Source: JAFKKS01 sp050187875
GTDB lineage: Bacteria > Pseudomonadota > Alphaproteobacteria > Rhizobiales > Xanthobacteraceae
NCBI GenBank assembly: GCA_050187875.1
Contig: JBFWXB010000027.1
Coordinates: 5,145-69,144 of the forward strand
DNA: 64,000 nt
Direction: 5' to 3'
In this document: positions 14,776 to 23,730 of the stretch, in pieces
Layout: the number at the start of each line of letters is the position of its first letter
How positions within the stretch are numbered: position 1 is the stretch's first letter
Program-made: the position numbers and the translations under genes
The notes under the pieces: model-generated
The model's database searches: none
The model's input: only the letters and a program-made list of their open reading frames with translations
What the model was told of the DNA's origin: nothing

Positions 14776-17700
14776 ATGTCCGTCATGCTGGAAACGGACA
14801 AACAACAGGCGCGAACGGCCACGTGGTGGCCGTCCCCGGACCCGTCCCTTGTGGCCTACGTAGAGGCGGACCGCGGCAAAATCCTTCAGGTCTACAAGAT
14901 CAAGCCTGAGCTCATCCGAGAGCACTCCGGTACGGAACAGTCGGTACTCTCCAGCGGCTATCGCTACCGCCAGATATTCGAAATCGTTCAGAATGCCGCC
15001 GATGCCATTCTTGAGGCGGCCGATGCTGGAGAGCAGGACGGCCGAATCGTCGTGCGGGTGACGCAGTCGCATCTGTACGTCGGCAACACGGGCGCGGCTC
15101 TCAGCAAAGACGGAATCATCGCGCTCCTGGGCGCCAACTCCTCCCGCAAGCGCAAAAGCCAGATTGGTCGCTTCGGCCTCGGGTTCAAATCGCTTCTCGC
15201 ACTCGGCGGAACGATCGACCTCTTCAGCCGCTCAATATCCATACGGTTCGACCCGGAAGCCTGTCGGCGGACGATCTCCGAGGAACTGAAGCTACCGCCC
15301 GAAGAAATGCCGCCCGGCCTCCGGATGGCCGAGGTTATGTCCTTCGATGACGAAGCGCAGCAGGACGAGCACCTAGCGGAGCTCGGTTCGTGGGCGACGA
15401 CCGTCTTGCGCGCAGAGATCAAGGCGGAGGGTTTAGAAGAGCACCTCCTTCAGGAACTAGTGAACTTCCCACGCGAATTCGTGCTGTTCCTGCCAGTAAA
15501 GGTATCCATGGAGCTGGAGCTTGGTGACGGGACATCGCGAATAATTCACCGCGAGTCCAAGGGCGATACCGTCGCGCTCCACGAGGGCAGCGGGGAGGAG
15601 CAATGGCTCGTCGCGCAGGTTGATGTTCCAATAACCGACGCGATGCGCAAGGACGCAGGCACGCTCCACGGCAGAAATGAAATACACGAAGTACCCCTCG
15701 TATGGGCGATGCCCCTGGATTCGGCCGAAGATGCCGCGGGAGAGTTCTGGGCGTTCTTCCCGACCGACACGCTCAGTCGGGTGGCCGGCATCATCAATGC
15801 GCCATGGAAGATCGATTTTGGTCGTTCGGCTCTCGTTCCGGGCGAATACAACACAGCACTCATGCACGCCGCTGCGGGCCTCATCGCCAACACGATACCG
15901 CAACTAAGCTCTCCGGATGATCCTGCGCGCACGTTGGACGCCCTCCCTCGAAGCATGGAGCGCAACGAGCCCGCCACGCCGCTCGTCGATGAACTGTGGA
16001 CCCAGCTTGTCCCCTCCGAGGTGGTGCCCAACGGAATCGGCGAATTGCGCTGTGCTGCAGACCTCTCCCTGCATCCGGTCGAGGATCATGCGCTCACAGC
16101 CCGTTGGCTCTCGCTGGTGAAGGACGAGGACGTGCTCAGCAGCGTTATTCACCCCTCGTGCCTGAGGCGACAGCGGCTCCCCCGTCTCAAGGAGCTTCGC
16201 TCGCGATCCAAGCAACCGCTCAAAGAGCTGGATATTTGCGCGTGGTTGGAGGCCGCATGCGCGGAGACCGTTCCAAACGCCAAGGAGTGCCTCTCGCTCG
16301 TCGCGGCGCTCAGCAAGTCATCTCAATGGTGGCTGCTGCGGGAACGGGTCAGGGCGGCAGAAATCGTTCTGGCCGATACCGGAGAGCTTGTCGCGGCTCA
16401 GGATGCGGTCATCGACGGCGCGACCGAGGACGTGGAAGGCGTTTACCAGGTCGAGCCAGAGCTGCTTGCCGACACTGCGTCGCGAAAGGTGCTTGTCGAA
16501 CTTCTTTCTATCAAAAGCCTGAACAACGACGAATGGGAGCGCCGGATCAGGCGGGCGGTCACAACCGCCGGAAGCCATCAAGGCGGACAGGAGGCGCAAA
16601 CCTGGAAGGATGTATGGGCGCTCTTGCGCACGGCGCCGCCCTCGGTCCTGCAGAAGATCTCTGACGTGTACGATGAGATCAAGGTACAGTGCCTTGATGG
16701 CGCTTGGCGAAGCCGGCATCAGGCGCTGCTGCCAGGTCGCATCATATCCACCGCGGAGCAAAGGGCACTCGCCAGCCTGACGGTCGATATGGACGTCCAT
16801 AGGGCGGACGCACCGGTATTGTCCGCCATGGGGCTGTCCGATGTGCCCCGTGCCATGTTGCACCGGTTCGCGCGCGCGAACTCCCCGCAGGGGTACGTCG
16901 ATGTGATGCGGGACCAGTACCGGTCGCATCTCAAGCGCCGTCAGAATCCGCATGAGAACCTAATCCACATCGTGGAAGGTTTCTTTGCCCCGCACGGCTT
17001 CGAGCTTGTGGCGCGAACATCCGACGCGGTACGAGCCCGCATCTCGCAGCATTTCCTTGAAGTTTCCGCATTCAGCAAATGTCAGACCATAACGTTCGGT
17101 CACAGGACACAGCGGGAGAAGTATCCGGAAATTCAAGCGGTCAATCCGGCCGTTTGGTCCTTTCTAAAGACCGGGCTCGTACAAGCGGCAGGCCAACTAG
17201 TGAGCGTCGAGACGCTCGCCACGCATCGCAAGCGGCTTCGGACTCTTGGCCATCATCCCTTCACCAAGTGGCAAGACGGTGTCGACGGGCTCGCCGCCTG
17301 CATCCCGGAGGATGACTATTCGACACTGCCTGCTTCTCGGAGGGGGAAGGAAACGCGCGAAAAAGAACTGCCGTTCTGGGTGGCCCTTTCCACCTATTGC
17401 GAGCAAGCGGAGGTGGGAGCTGACGCGTGCCGAGCGATCTACGAGTGGATGGCTGAGGAGAATTGGTACCCGTCGATCGTCAGCACCGAAATCGGCAACG
17501 TAGACCTGAGCGAATGCTACGTCACGCAATCCTCGACCCTGGTTGCCGCGGCCCTCGAAGCAGAAGTTCCTTCCATCGTCCTGTCGCCGAACGCATGCGC
17601 CATATGGCTGAGGCATGGCGCTCACGGTCTGGAGTCGCATATCCAGATCGAGACCTCGTCGAGGGCCGAGACGCCTGTTCCGCTCATCGAGGTCGTGCCG

Positions 17701-19545
17701 GAATTTGCGGAGGTCCTGACCGAGGAGGCGAGAGACGCGGCGCTGGTTCGGTTCGTGACCGATCTTGCCCTTCGCGTCACTGGGAAGCCGGTGAAAAAGC
17801 CCTGCATTCTAGATGCGGGAGAGCTTTTGCTCGACCGCGACCAATTTGACGACCTTCCGTGGAAAACGCAAATGTCAGCGCTCGTCGCGGAAGCCGTCAA
17901 TGCGAAGTGGTTCTCTGGCGATGCGGCGGGGGCGCTCGATCGTCTTCTAGACCACAGCGTGTTGCGGCTTCGCGCGTCGGTCGCCGAAGGGCACGACCTA
18001 ACCGACCGCCTTCTGCGCGCGGTTCGCAACAATCCGAAACAACTGTTGGACAGCTTCGACGAAGGAACGCGCTCCGCCATCTCTAAGCGTATCGCGAGCG
18101 ACGGCCGGAAGGTCGCTGAGCTGGCGCTCCACGTCCACGGTCCGGCGGCGCTGGCGCACCTATCGGACGCTCTGAAGGACAATGGCCTGAGTCCTCCCGG
18201 GAGATGGGGCACGCAAGAGGCCCGCGACTTCGTGGCGGCGCTGGGCTTCCCTCCCGAATTTTCGGTGAGTCCATCGCAGAAGCGGCCTGCGGAGCTCTCA
18301 GTGTCCGGGCCCATGCCGCTTGGTCCGCTGCATCAATACCAAACGCAGATCGTCGAAGAGCTCGCTCACATCATCGCCATGCGGGGCGCGAAAGCGAGGG
18401 CGAAGATCAGCCTGCCGACAGGGGCAGGCAAGACGCGCGTCGCGGTCGAAGCTGCAGTCAAGTACGTGCTCGCGGGAGACGCGGGCAGCAAATACGTGCT
18501 GTGGGTCGCACAAACGGATGAGCTGTGTGAACAGGCCGTCCAGAGCTTCCGCCAAGTCTGGAGCAACTGCGGCAAAGAATGGACGGAGCTCCGGATCGTC
18601 CGGCTGTGGGGCGGAAATCCCGATCCCATGCCGTCGGCGGATGACGTACCCACGACCGTCGTAGCAAGCATTCAGACCCTCACCGCGAGGCTCGGAGCGG
18701 ATCGGCTCGAGTTCCTCAAAAACTGCGCACTGGTCGTCATCGACGAATCTCACCATGCGATCACGACGAGCTACACGCGACTGCTCGACTGGTTCGTTCC
18801 GGAAGAGCCTGCAGACGATACTGAGGAAATGCCCCCGGTCATCGGGCTTACCGCGACGCCGTTCCGGGGCATAAACGAGGAAGAAACTCGGCGGCTCGCC
18901 AACCGATTTGCCCGAAGACTACTGCCGCCCGCGGAGAGGCAGCCCGCGCTGTACGAGCGTCTCCAGAAGGAGGGCATTCTTTCGAAGACCGAATCCGAAG
19001 CGCTTCACTACGATGCTCCTTTCAAGTTCACCGAGGGCGAGCTGGAGCACCTGCACCGGTTCAGCGAATTCCCGGAAAGCGCGCTCCGCCGGTTGGCCGA
19101 TGACCAGGACCGCAACGAGCTTATCGTCGATCGCGTCCGAGAAGCCGTCGGTGACGGACCGGTTCTCCTGTTCGCGAATTCGGTCGAGCACGCCCAGCAC
19201 CTGACTGCCCGGCTATGCATCATGGGCGTGCCGTCTGCGTCCATATATGCCGACACCGATACGGCGGTGCGTCAGTATTTCATTCGGCAATTCCTCCAAG
19301 GCCGCGTAAAGGTGCTTGCCAATTACCAGGTGCTTGCCACCGGCTTCGACGCTCCAAAGACCGCGACCATCGTCATATCGCGGCCGGTGTTCAGCCCGGT
19401 GCGCTACATGCAGATGGTCGGCCGCGGGTTGCGAGGGCCAGAGAACGGCGGCACAGACACGTGTAAGATAATCACGGTGGTAGACAACTTGGTGCAATAC
19501 GGGAACCGCCTCGCCTACCACTATTTCGTGCGCCACTACTCGTAG
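14776..19545 (+). CDS. Hsp90/sacsin-type ATPase domain fused to SF2 helicase (defence-type)
   Basis: 1589 residues. Residues about 50-190 form a GHKL ATP-binding domain of the sacsin/Hsp90 kind: IFEIVQNAADAILEA with the Mg-binding Asn, and IGRFGLGFKSLLALGG as the Gly-rich lid. A long central region of about 950 residues is unassigned. The C-terminus is a superfamily 2 helicase: LPTGAGKTRVAVEA (Walker A, about residue 1213), VIDESHHA (motif II), GLTATPFRG (motif III) and MQMVGRGLRG (motif VI). Two ATP-driven modules in one chain suggest a sensor-motor protein. It stands alone on the plus strand beside the methyltransferase gene. Assignment to defence rests on architecture and neighbours. Confidence 0.85.
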   Translation: MSVMLETDKQQARTATWWPSPDPSLVAYVEADRGKILQVYKIKPELIREHSGTEQSVLSSGYRYRQIFEIVQNAADAILEAADAGEQDGRIVVRVTQSHLYVGNTGAALSKDGIIALLGANSSRKRKSQIGRFGLGFKSLLALGGTIDLFSRSISIRFDPEACRRTISEELKLPPEEMPPGLRMAEVMSFDDEAQQDEHLAELGSWATTVLRAEIKAEGLEEHLLQELVNFPREFVLFLPVKVSMELELGDGTSRIIHRESKGDTVALHEGSGEEQWLVAQVDVPITDAMRKDAGTLHGRNEIHEVPLVWAMPLDSAEDAAGEFWAFFPTDTLSRVAGIINAPWKIDFGRSALVPGEYNTALMHAAAGLIANTIPQLSSPDDPARTLDALPRSMERNEPATPLVDELWTQLVPSEVVPNGIGELRCAADLSLHPVEDHALTARWLSLVKDEDVLSSVIHPSCLRRQRLPRLKELRSRSKQPLKELDICAWLEAACAETVPNAKECLSLVAALSKSSQWWLLRERVRAAEIVLADTGELVAAQDAVIDGATEDVEGVYQVEPELLADTASRKVLVELLSIKSLNNDEWERRIRRAVTTAGSHQGGQEAQTWKDVWALLRTAPPSVLQKISDVYDEIKVQCLDGAWRSRHQALLPGRIISTAEQRALASLTVDMDVHRADAPVLSAMGLSDVPRAMLHRFARANSPQGYVDVMRDQYRSHLKRRQNPHENLIHIVEGFFAPHGFELVARTSDAVRARISQHFLEVSAFSKCQTITFGHRTQREKYPEIQAVNPAVWSFLKTGLVQAAGQLVSVETLATHRKRLRTLGHHPFTKWQDGVDGLAACIPEDDYSTLPASRRGKETREKELPFWVALSTYCEQAEVGADACRAIYEWMAEENWYPSIVSTEIGNVDLSECYVTQSSTLVAAALEAEVPSIVLSPNACAIWLRHGAHGLESHIQIETSSRAETPVPLIEVVPEFAEVLTEEARDAALVRFVTDLALRVTGKPVKKPCILDAGELLLDRDQFDDLPWKTQMSALVAEAVNAKWFSGDAAGALDRLLDHSVLRLRASVAEGHDLTDRLLRAVRNNPKQLLDSFDEGTRSAISKRIASDGRKVAELALHVHGPAALAHLSDALKDNGLSPPGRWGTQEARDFVAALGFPPEFSVSPSQKRPAELSVSGPMPLGPLHQYQTQIVEELAHIIAMRGAKARAKISLPTGAGKTRVAVEAAVKYVLAGDAGSKYVLWVAQTDELCEQAVQSFRQVWSNCGKEWTELRIVRLWGGNPDPMPSADDVPTTVVASIQTLTARLGADRLEFLKNCALVVIDESHHAITTSYTRLLDWFVPEEPADDTEEMPPVIGLTATPFRGINEEETRRLANRFARRLLPPAERQPALYERLQKEGILSKTESEALHYDAPFKFTEGELEHLHRFSEFPESALRRLADDQDRNELIVDRVREAVGDGPVLLFANSVEHAQHLTARLCIMGVPSASIYADTDTAVRQYFIRQFLQGRVKVLANYQVLATGFDAPKTATIVISRPVFSPVRYMQMVGRGLRGPENGGTDTCKIITVVDNLVQYGNRLAYHYFVRHYS

Positions 19546-19745
19546 CGGTCTACTCAGCGCGCCAAGGCCGCCGACAGCTGGAGAGCGTTGGCTCGCTCAA
19601 CGCCAGGCCAGTTCAACGAGCAGCCAACATTCCGCCGGCGTTCCTGATGGGGGCCTCGCCCACAGCCCTTTGAGCAAGCCGAAGGCCTCTATCTTGAGTG
19701 ATAGCGGGGCTTTCGTTACAAGATGTAGCGTGGGGAGAGCGACAA

Positions 19746-20771
19746 GTGACTCGACGACTGATTGCCATCGACCTCTTTAGCGGATGCGGCGGCCTCTCGC
19801 TTGGCCTCAAGAAAGCGGGATTTCGAGTTCTGGCCGCGATAGACAACGACGCCCTTGCGACCGAGACCTACCGAAAAAATCATCCGAGCACACTGCTGTT
19901 CGAGCAGGACATAACCGATGTTTCCGCGGCAGGCTTGATGCGACGCTTGGGGCTGAAGCGCGGACAGCTGGACCTCCTGGCTGGCTGCCCGCCTTGTCAG
20001 GGTTTCTCCAGGCTGCGGACTCTGAATGGACAACGCCGGCCCAGAGAGCCGATGAATGATCTCGTTTTTGAGTTTTTGCGCTTCGTACGCGTCCTGCGGC
20101 CCAAGACGATCATGATGGAGAATGTCCCCGGTCTCACCAGGAACAGCCGTCTTAAGAAATTCTGCAAAGTTCTTTCGAAGCTTGGTTATGACTGGGAGTA
20201 CGACGTCCTAGACGCAGCCGATTACGGCGTTCCGCAAAGAAGACGACGTATGATTCTATTGGCATCTCAGTATGGTCCTACGTCGTTCGCTCGCAAGTCT
20301 CGCTCATTGCGGACGGTACATGCCACGATCGCGAAGCTCGACCGGCCCGGCGGGAGCGGGGACCCGCTACACGATCATCCGGCTCGACGAAGCGCCGACG
20401 TTCAAATGCTGATCAAACGAATTCCGCGTAATGGTGGGGGGCGCTCTGCAATTCCCCAGCACGAACAACTGCCATGCCACCGAAGGATTGATGGTTTTCG
20501 CGATATATACGGGCGCATGGCCTGGCACGAACCAGCGCCCACGATAACGGGCGGCTGCATCAATCCATCCAAAGGACGCTTCCTTCATCCAAGGCAAGAT
20601 CGAGCGATTACGTTGCGAGAGGCCGCCTTGCTCCAAGGCTTTCCTCGGCGCTACTTCTTTTCGCTAAAAAAGGGTACGTATCCCGCGGCTCAAATGATCG
20701 GCAATGCGTTTCCGCCGATGTTTGCGACACGGCACGCGCGCCAACTTGCGGCGCAACTCGGCGGCCGTTGA
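19746..20771 (+). CDS. DNA (cytosine-5-)-methyltransferase
   Basis: 341 residues from the GTG preceded by GGGGAG; an upstream in-frame GTG at 19698 is possible but lacks a comparable site. Motif I is IDLFSGCGGLSLGLKKAGF. Motif IV is AGCPPCQGFSR with the catalytic Cys. ENVPGL is motif VI, QRRRR motif VIII, and EAALLQGFP with QMIGNAFPP covers motifs IX-X. The enzyme makes 5-methylcytosine, with the target set by the variable region before motif IX. Its stop abuts the stop of the convergent vsr gene, a Dcm-Vsr pairing. No cognate restriction endonuclease of standard type is adjacent, so it may mark self DNA for the neighbouring operon. Confidence 0.92.
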   Translation: MTRRLIAIDLFSGCGGLSLGLKKAGFRVLAAIDNDALATETYRKNHPSTLLFEQDITDVSAAGLMRRLGLKRGQLDLLAGCPPCQGFSRLRTLNGQRRPREPMNDLVFEFLRFVRVLRPKTIMMENVPGLTRNSRLKKFCKVLSKLGYDWEYDVLDAADYGVPQRRRRMILLASQYGPTSFARKSRSLRTVHATIAKLDRPGGSGDPLHDHPARRSADVQMLIKRIPRNGGGRSAIPQHEQLPCHRRIDGFRDIYGRMAWHEPAPTITGGCINPSKGRFLHPRQDRAITLREAALLQGFPRRYFFSLKKGTYPAAQMIGNAFPPMFATRHARQLAAQLGGR

Positions 20772-21215
20772 TCAGCGGCCGTTTGCGGCTCGGCTCCGTG
20801 GCGAGCGCTTACCGAGGAAGCGCCGGAGCTTGGCTTCCAACGCCGGGCGGTCCTTCGTTTCACACTCCCACACGATCAAGGATAACCAACCGTCCTTTGC
20901 GAGTTGGTTCATGACTTCGCCGTCACGCCGAAGGTTGCGATCCAGTTTGGTGTTCCAGAATCTGGTGCGAGACCGAGGACGAGCGGACCGGGGGCAGCCG
21001 GTGTGCTGATGCCAAAAACATCCGTGAACAAAAATAGCCTTGCGATGACGCCGCAGGACGAGGTCCGGCCTTCCCGGAACGGAAGCGGTGCCTATTCCGA
21101 ATCTGAATCCCATTTTATGGACCATCGATCGCACGAGCTTCTCGGGCCGGGTGTCCCGCCCGCGAATGCGCGCCATTAGCGCGCTCCTCTTGTCCGCACT
21201 GATATGATCGACCAT
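20772..21215 (-). CDS. vsr: Very short patch repair (Vsr) endonuclease
   Basis: 147 residues, full length. Family blocks are RSALMARIRGRDTRPE near the N-terminus, PGRPDLVLRRHRKAIFVHGC with the active-site Asp, FWHQHTGCP with the structural zinc ligands, and VWECE. Vsr nicks at T:G mismatches produced by deamination of 5-methylcytosine and protects the host from mutation by its cytosine methyltransferase, whose gene converges on this one with no gap. It lies 41 bp downstream of the last gene of the ATPase operon and on the same strand, so it may be co-transcribed with it. Confidence 0.92.
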   Translation of the reverse strand: MVDHISADKRSALMARIRGRDTRPEKLVRSMVHKMGFRFGIGTASVPGRPDLVLRRHRKAIFVHGCFWHQHTGCPRSARPRSRTRFWNTKLDRNLRRDGEVMNQLAKDGWLSLIVWECETKDRPALEAKLRRFLGKRSPRSRAANGR

Positions 21216-21256
21216 GAACTATCTCGGTGCGACGGACCTACCGAGTCCGTTCGCGA

Positions 21257-22099
21257 TCAACGACCTACCACCACAAACCCCGACGAAACAGGGCTCCACA
21301 ATCGTTCTTCCCAGGCAACGCCGACGGCGCGAGCGGCGCCCGCGATAAACGATGTGCGAGCCTGCTCGATTGCGCCGCTCGGTTGCTCCATGTCAATTCC
21401 TACAGTTGCGGAGTGTTGGATCGAATCAAAGGCAAGCCGATAGCTTTCTCGATTCATGTGGAGATGGAGTATGAGCCAAAGCAACAGAGGATAATTCTTC
21501 CGCTCAACCTCAATTGCTCCAGCTTCGTTCGAGCGCAGCTTTGTCAACGCCTCTAACAGGACGGACAGACCGGCTTCCCTCAGTGCAGATAAGAATGGGG
21601 CCTTCTGTATACCGATGTAGTGCCGCTGTCCCGAGGAGCGAACCGTCATACCCAGCGAGCGATTTCCCTTCGGCAAAACGTCTTGTCGCAACGCACGAAA
21701 AACAAATTCATCTTTATCTATGGATATACAGAGGTCCTCGATCTCTCTCCATATCCGGCGACACGCAGTATCGTTGATAGAGAACGAATCAACTTCGAGC
21801 GCCCTTTCAAATCGAAGCGAGCCGAGGGTATCTGCCTCGACGATGGAGGCGAGGCTTCTTGATGTTCCGGACGAATCGATCAGCACTGTTTCTTTATGAA
21901 AGGCGCCGAAGGACGAGCGTGTTCCGATAAAGCAGACATCTGCGGCGGCGTTTGACGCCTGCATGGAAACTGCTTGGACGACGAGGGCACCGTGGCGATC
22001 GACCCCAATGGCGCGGGTCACCGACGACGAGCCGTCAAGGCGGACCCAGCCGTCCGGCGTCAACAGGGTCGACAGATTGATGAGTGTACAAGACGGCAT
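21257..22099 (-). CDS. Unrecognised protein, last gene of the ATPase-PLD operon
   Basis: 280 residues, or fewer if an internal start is used; the first 65 bp overlap the upstream gene. I recognise no family. The first 130 or so residues look beta-rich (VRLDGSSSVTRAIGVDRHGA, VCFIGTRSSFGAFHKETVL). The second half is mixed helical with GMTVRSSGQRHYIGI and EVERKNYPLLLWLILHLHMN. No membrane segment or nuclease motif is apparent. Tight overlap with the preceding gene indicates a joint function. Confidence 0.7.
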   Translation of the reverse strand: MPSCTLINLSTLLTPDGWVRLDGSSSVTRAIGVDRHGALVVQAVSMQASNAAADVCFIGTRSSFGAFHKETVLIDSSGTSRSLASIVEADTLGSLRFERALEVDSFSINDTACRRIWREIEDLCISIDKDEFVFRALRQDVLPKGNRSLGMTVRSSGQRHYIGIQKAPFLSALREAGLSVLLEALTKLRSNEAGAIEVERKNYPLLLWLILHLHMNRESYRLAFDSIQHSATVGIDMEQPSGAIEQARTSFIAGAARAVGVAWEERLWSPVSSGFVVVGR

Positions 22100-22655
22100 T
22101 AGCTAACAAGTCCGGCATTTTTACGCTGTACTGATCACGATAGTCGGCGAGCCCAAGGCGCACCAGTCGGGCTGCCATGTACATCGCCTGTGTCCAAGTG
22201 CCCTTCGCCTTGTTCTTGAAGTAACGATCACGCATTTCCGAAATCTGAAGAGTGCGCCTTTCACGAAGATCGTCGGCGATCTTGCGAGTCCGAATATTGA
22301 ATTCCTCAATCCGATCGCAATGGATGACGACCCGAAACGGAGTGCCTTGGCTTCCTTCGCAGATCACGCCGTCGATCCGACCGCAGTGAAGGCGGTAACC
22401 CAGCAGGGCGCTGAACACACGCTTCGGTACTTCGGCGCCAAGCTCTTGCTGGACCAGGTATCGCAACATGCTCGGTGTGAGACCCCAGCTGACGCGTGAC
22501 ACCTGGTCGATACTCTGGCCTATGCGGTTAATGTCTGCGGCCAGTTCGGCAGCTGTTGCAGCGAAAACCTTGATCCCGCCGAACTGCCGAAAAATACTGC
22601 GGCTCGCGCGTTTAGGGAGGTCGTCGGGACTGGCGAACAATCTGAGGTCAGGCAT
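22035..22655 (-). CDS. Unrecognised protein of the ATPase-PLD operon
   Basis: 206 residues. The start ATG overlaps the upstream ATPase stop by 8 bp. It is mostly helical with Arg/Lys-rich patches (RASRSIFRQFGGIKVF, IADDLRERRTLQISEMRDRY, FKNKAKGTWTQAMYM) and a middle segment GYRLHCGRIDGVICEG. No known domain is recognised. The basic character would suit a DNA-binding or adaptor role, which is speculation. Its conserved context with two ATPases is the best clue. Confidence 0.7.
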   Translation of the reverse strand: MPDLRLFASPDDLPKRASRSIFRQFGGIKVFAATAAELAADINRIGQSIDQVSRVSWGLTPSMLRYLVQQELGAEVPKRVFSALLGYRLHCGRIDGVICEGSQGTPFRVVIHCDRIEEFNIRTRKIADDLRERRTLQISEMRDRYFKNKAKGTWTQAMYMAARLVRLGLADYRDQYSVKMPDLLANAVLYTHQSVDPVDAGRLGPP

Positions 22656-23730
22656 GCGAATTTTCGTCCAACGAGTCCCACGACAGCTCGTTCAAGAGTC
22701 TGTTTGTTTCGTCGCGCGAGATGCCCTTGCTGCCGTCCGCTTCGTCGTAAATCCATGATAGCGCTTGCAGCAGCGTACGCGGGATCAAGCGTGCCGTCGT
22801 CTGGTTATTCACGAATGCAATCGTCGCTCTCACGGCTTCGTCGCCGATGGGATCGGTGGCACCCCCGGCGTAGCCCACCGGTCGAAAACACTTGAACCGC
22901 TCCACCACAAACTCATAGGCTTCGTCTTCGCTCATTTCCGGCAGGCTTATCGAGGGGCGCATACCCATCAGCGTCCTAAGCTCCTGAGGCAACAAGTCGA
23001 GCGCCGTCTTTTCTATTCTCGTGGTGGCGGCGGCGATGACCGAAAAATGAGTCGGGTTTCTGCTAAACATTGATCTCAGATTGGAGAGGATCGCCGAGCG
23101 ATAGCGATCTTGAAGGACACCAAGCCGTTGAAACTCGTCGAGAAGCAAAACGAGCCGTATCTTGTTCGTCGCTAGCACTTTGACAATATCGGACAGCACG
23201 TCTGTGGCCTGAACGTCGTTTTCGAGTCTGGCCGAAATCCCCGTATAATTTCTAAGCTCGCGAAGATGCACGTGTCCACCCGCCAACCATTCGGTCGCAA
23301 CCTCTCGCTCGGCCGGGTTGCCGTGGACGATCACACGCGCGGCTCGCTGTAAATCCGCATTGACGCCGACCGCCCTGGAGTCGATGAAAAATGGAGCGAT
23401 CCGGTCCCACGGCATAGCGGGAACGACGCGGCGATAGAGGTCCATAAAGTTTCGGATCTGCTCCGGAATCTCGACGAATAACGGAATGAATTGCGGCGCC
23501 TGGACCGAAAGAAGATGGACGATGTGATACAGGGCGTGAGATTTTCCTCCGCCGAAATTCGACCAGAGAAGATCGAGCGTCGAATCGGGACGATTGACGA
23601 GAGTGCGGAGCAGTCGGTTTATCTTTTTCAGAACTTCCGATCGGCCGGCCCAGCATTGCCCGATTTTTGGGGTCGCTGTCAGAACGAACGGTGAGCCGTC
23701 AAACACGTCCTGACCCTGCATCGTACTCAT
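22648..23730 (-). CDS. P-loop ATPase (BrxC/ORC-like AAA), operon ATPase 1
   Basis: 360 residues from the ATG preceded by GGGGGA at 8 bp; upstream in-frame codons are possible. Walker A is SNFGGGKSHALYH at about residue 60. Walker B is VLLLDEFQRLG near residue 195. A sensor-like stretch FSVIAAATTRIEKTA follows. A GGGKSH P-loop with an Asp-Glu-Phe Walker B resembles the ATPases of BREX-type and related phage defence systems. It overlaps the preceding gene by 32 bp and the following one by 8 bp. A second, distinct ATPase of the same broad type lies at 26431-27597. Confidence 0.8.
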   Translation of the reverse strand: MSTMQGQDVFDGSPFVLTATPKIGQCWAGRSEVLKKINRLLRTLVNRPDSTLDLLWSNFGGGKSHALYHIVHLLSVQAPQFIPLFVEIPEQIRNFMDLYRRVVPAMPWDRIAPFFIDSRAVGVNADLQRAARVIVHGNPAEREVATEWLAGGHVHLRELRNYTGISARLENDVQATDVLSDIVKVLATNKIRLVLLLDEFQRLGVLQDRYRSAILSNLRSMFSRNPTHFSVIAAATTRIEKTALDLLPQELRTLMGMRPSISLPEMSEDEAYEFVVERFKCFRPVGYAGGATDPIGDEAVRATIAFVNNQTTARLIPRTLLQALSWIYDEADGSKGISRDETNRLLNELSWDSLDENSHA

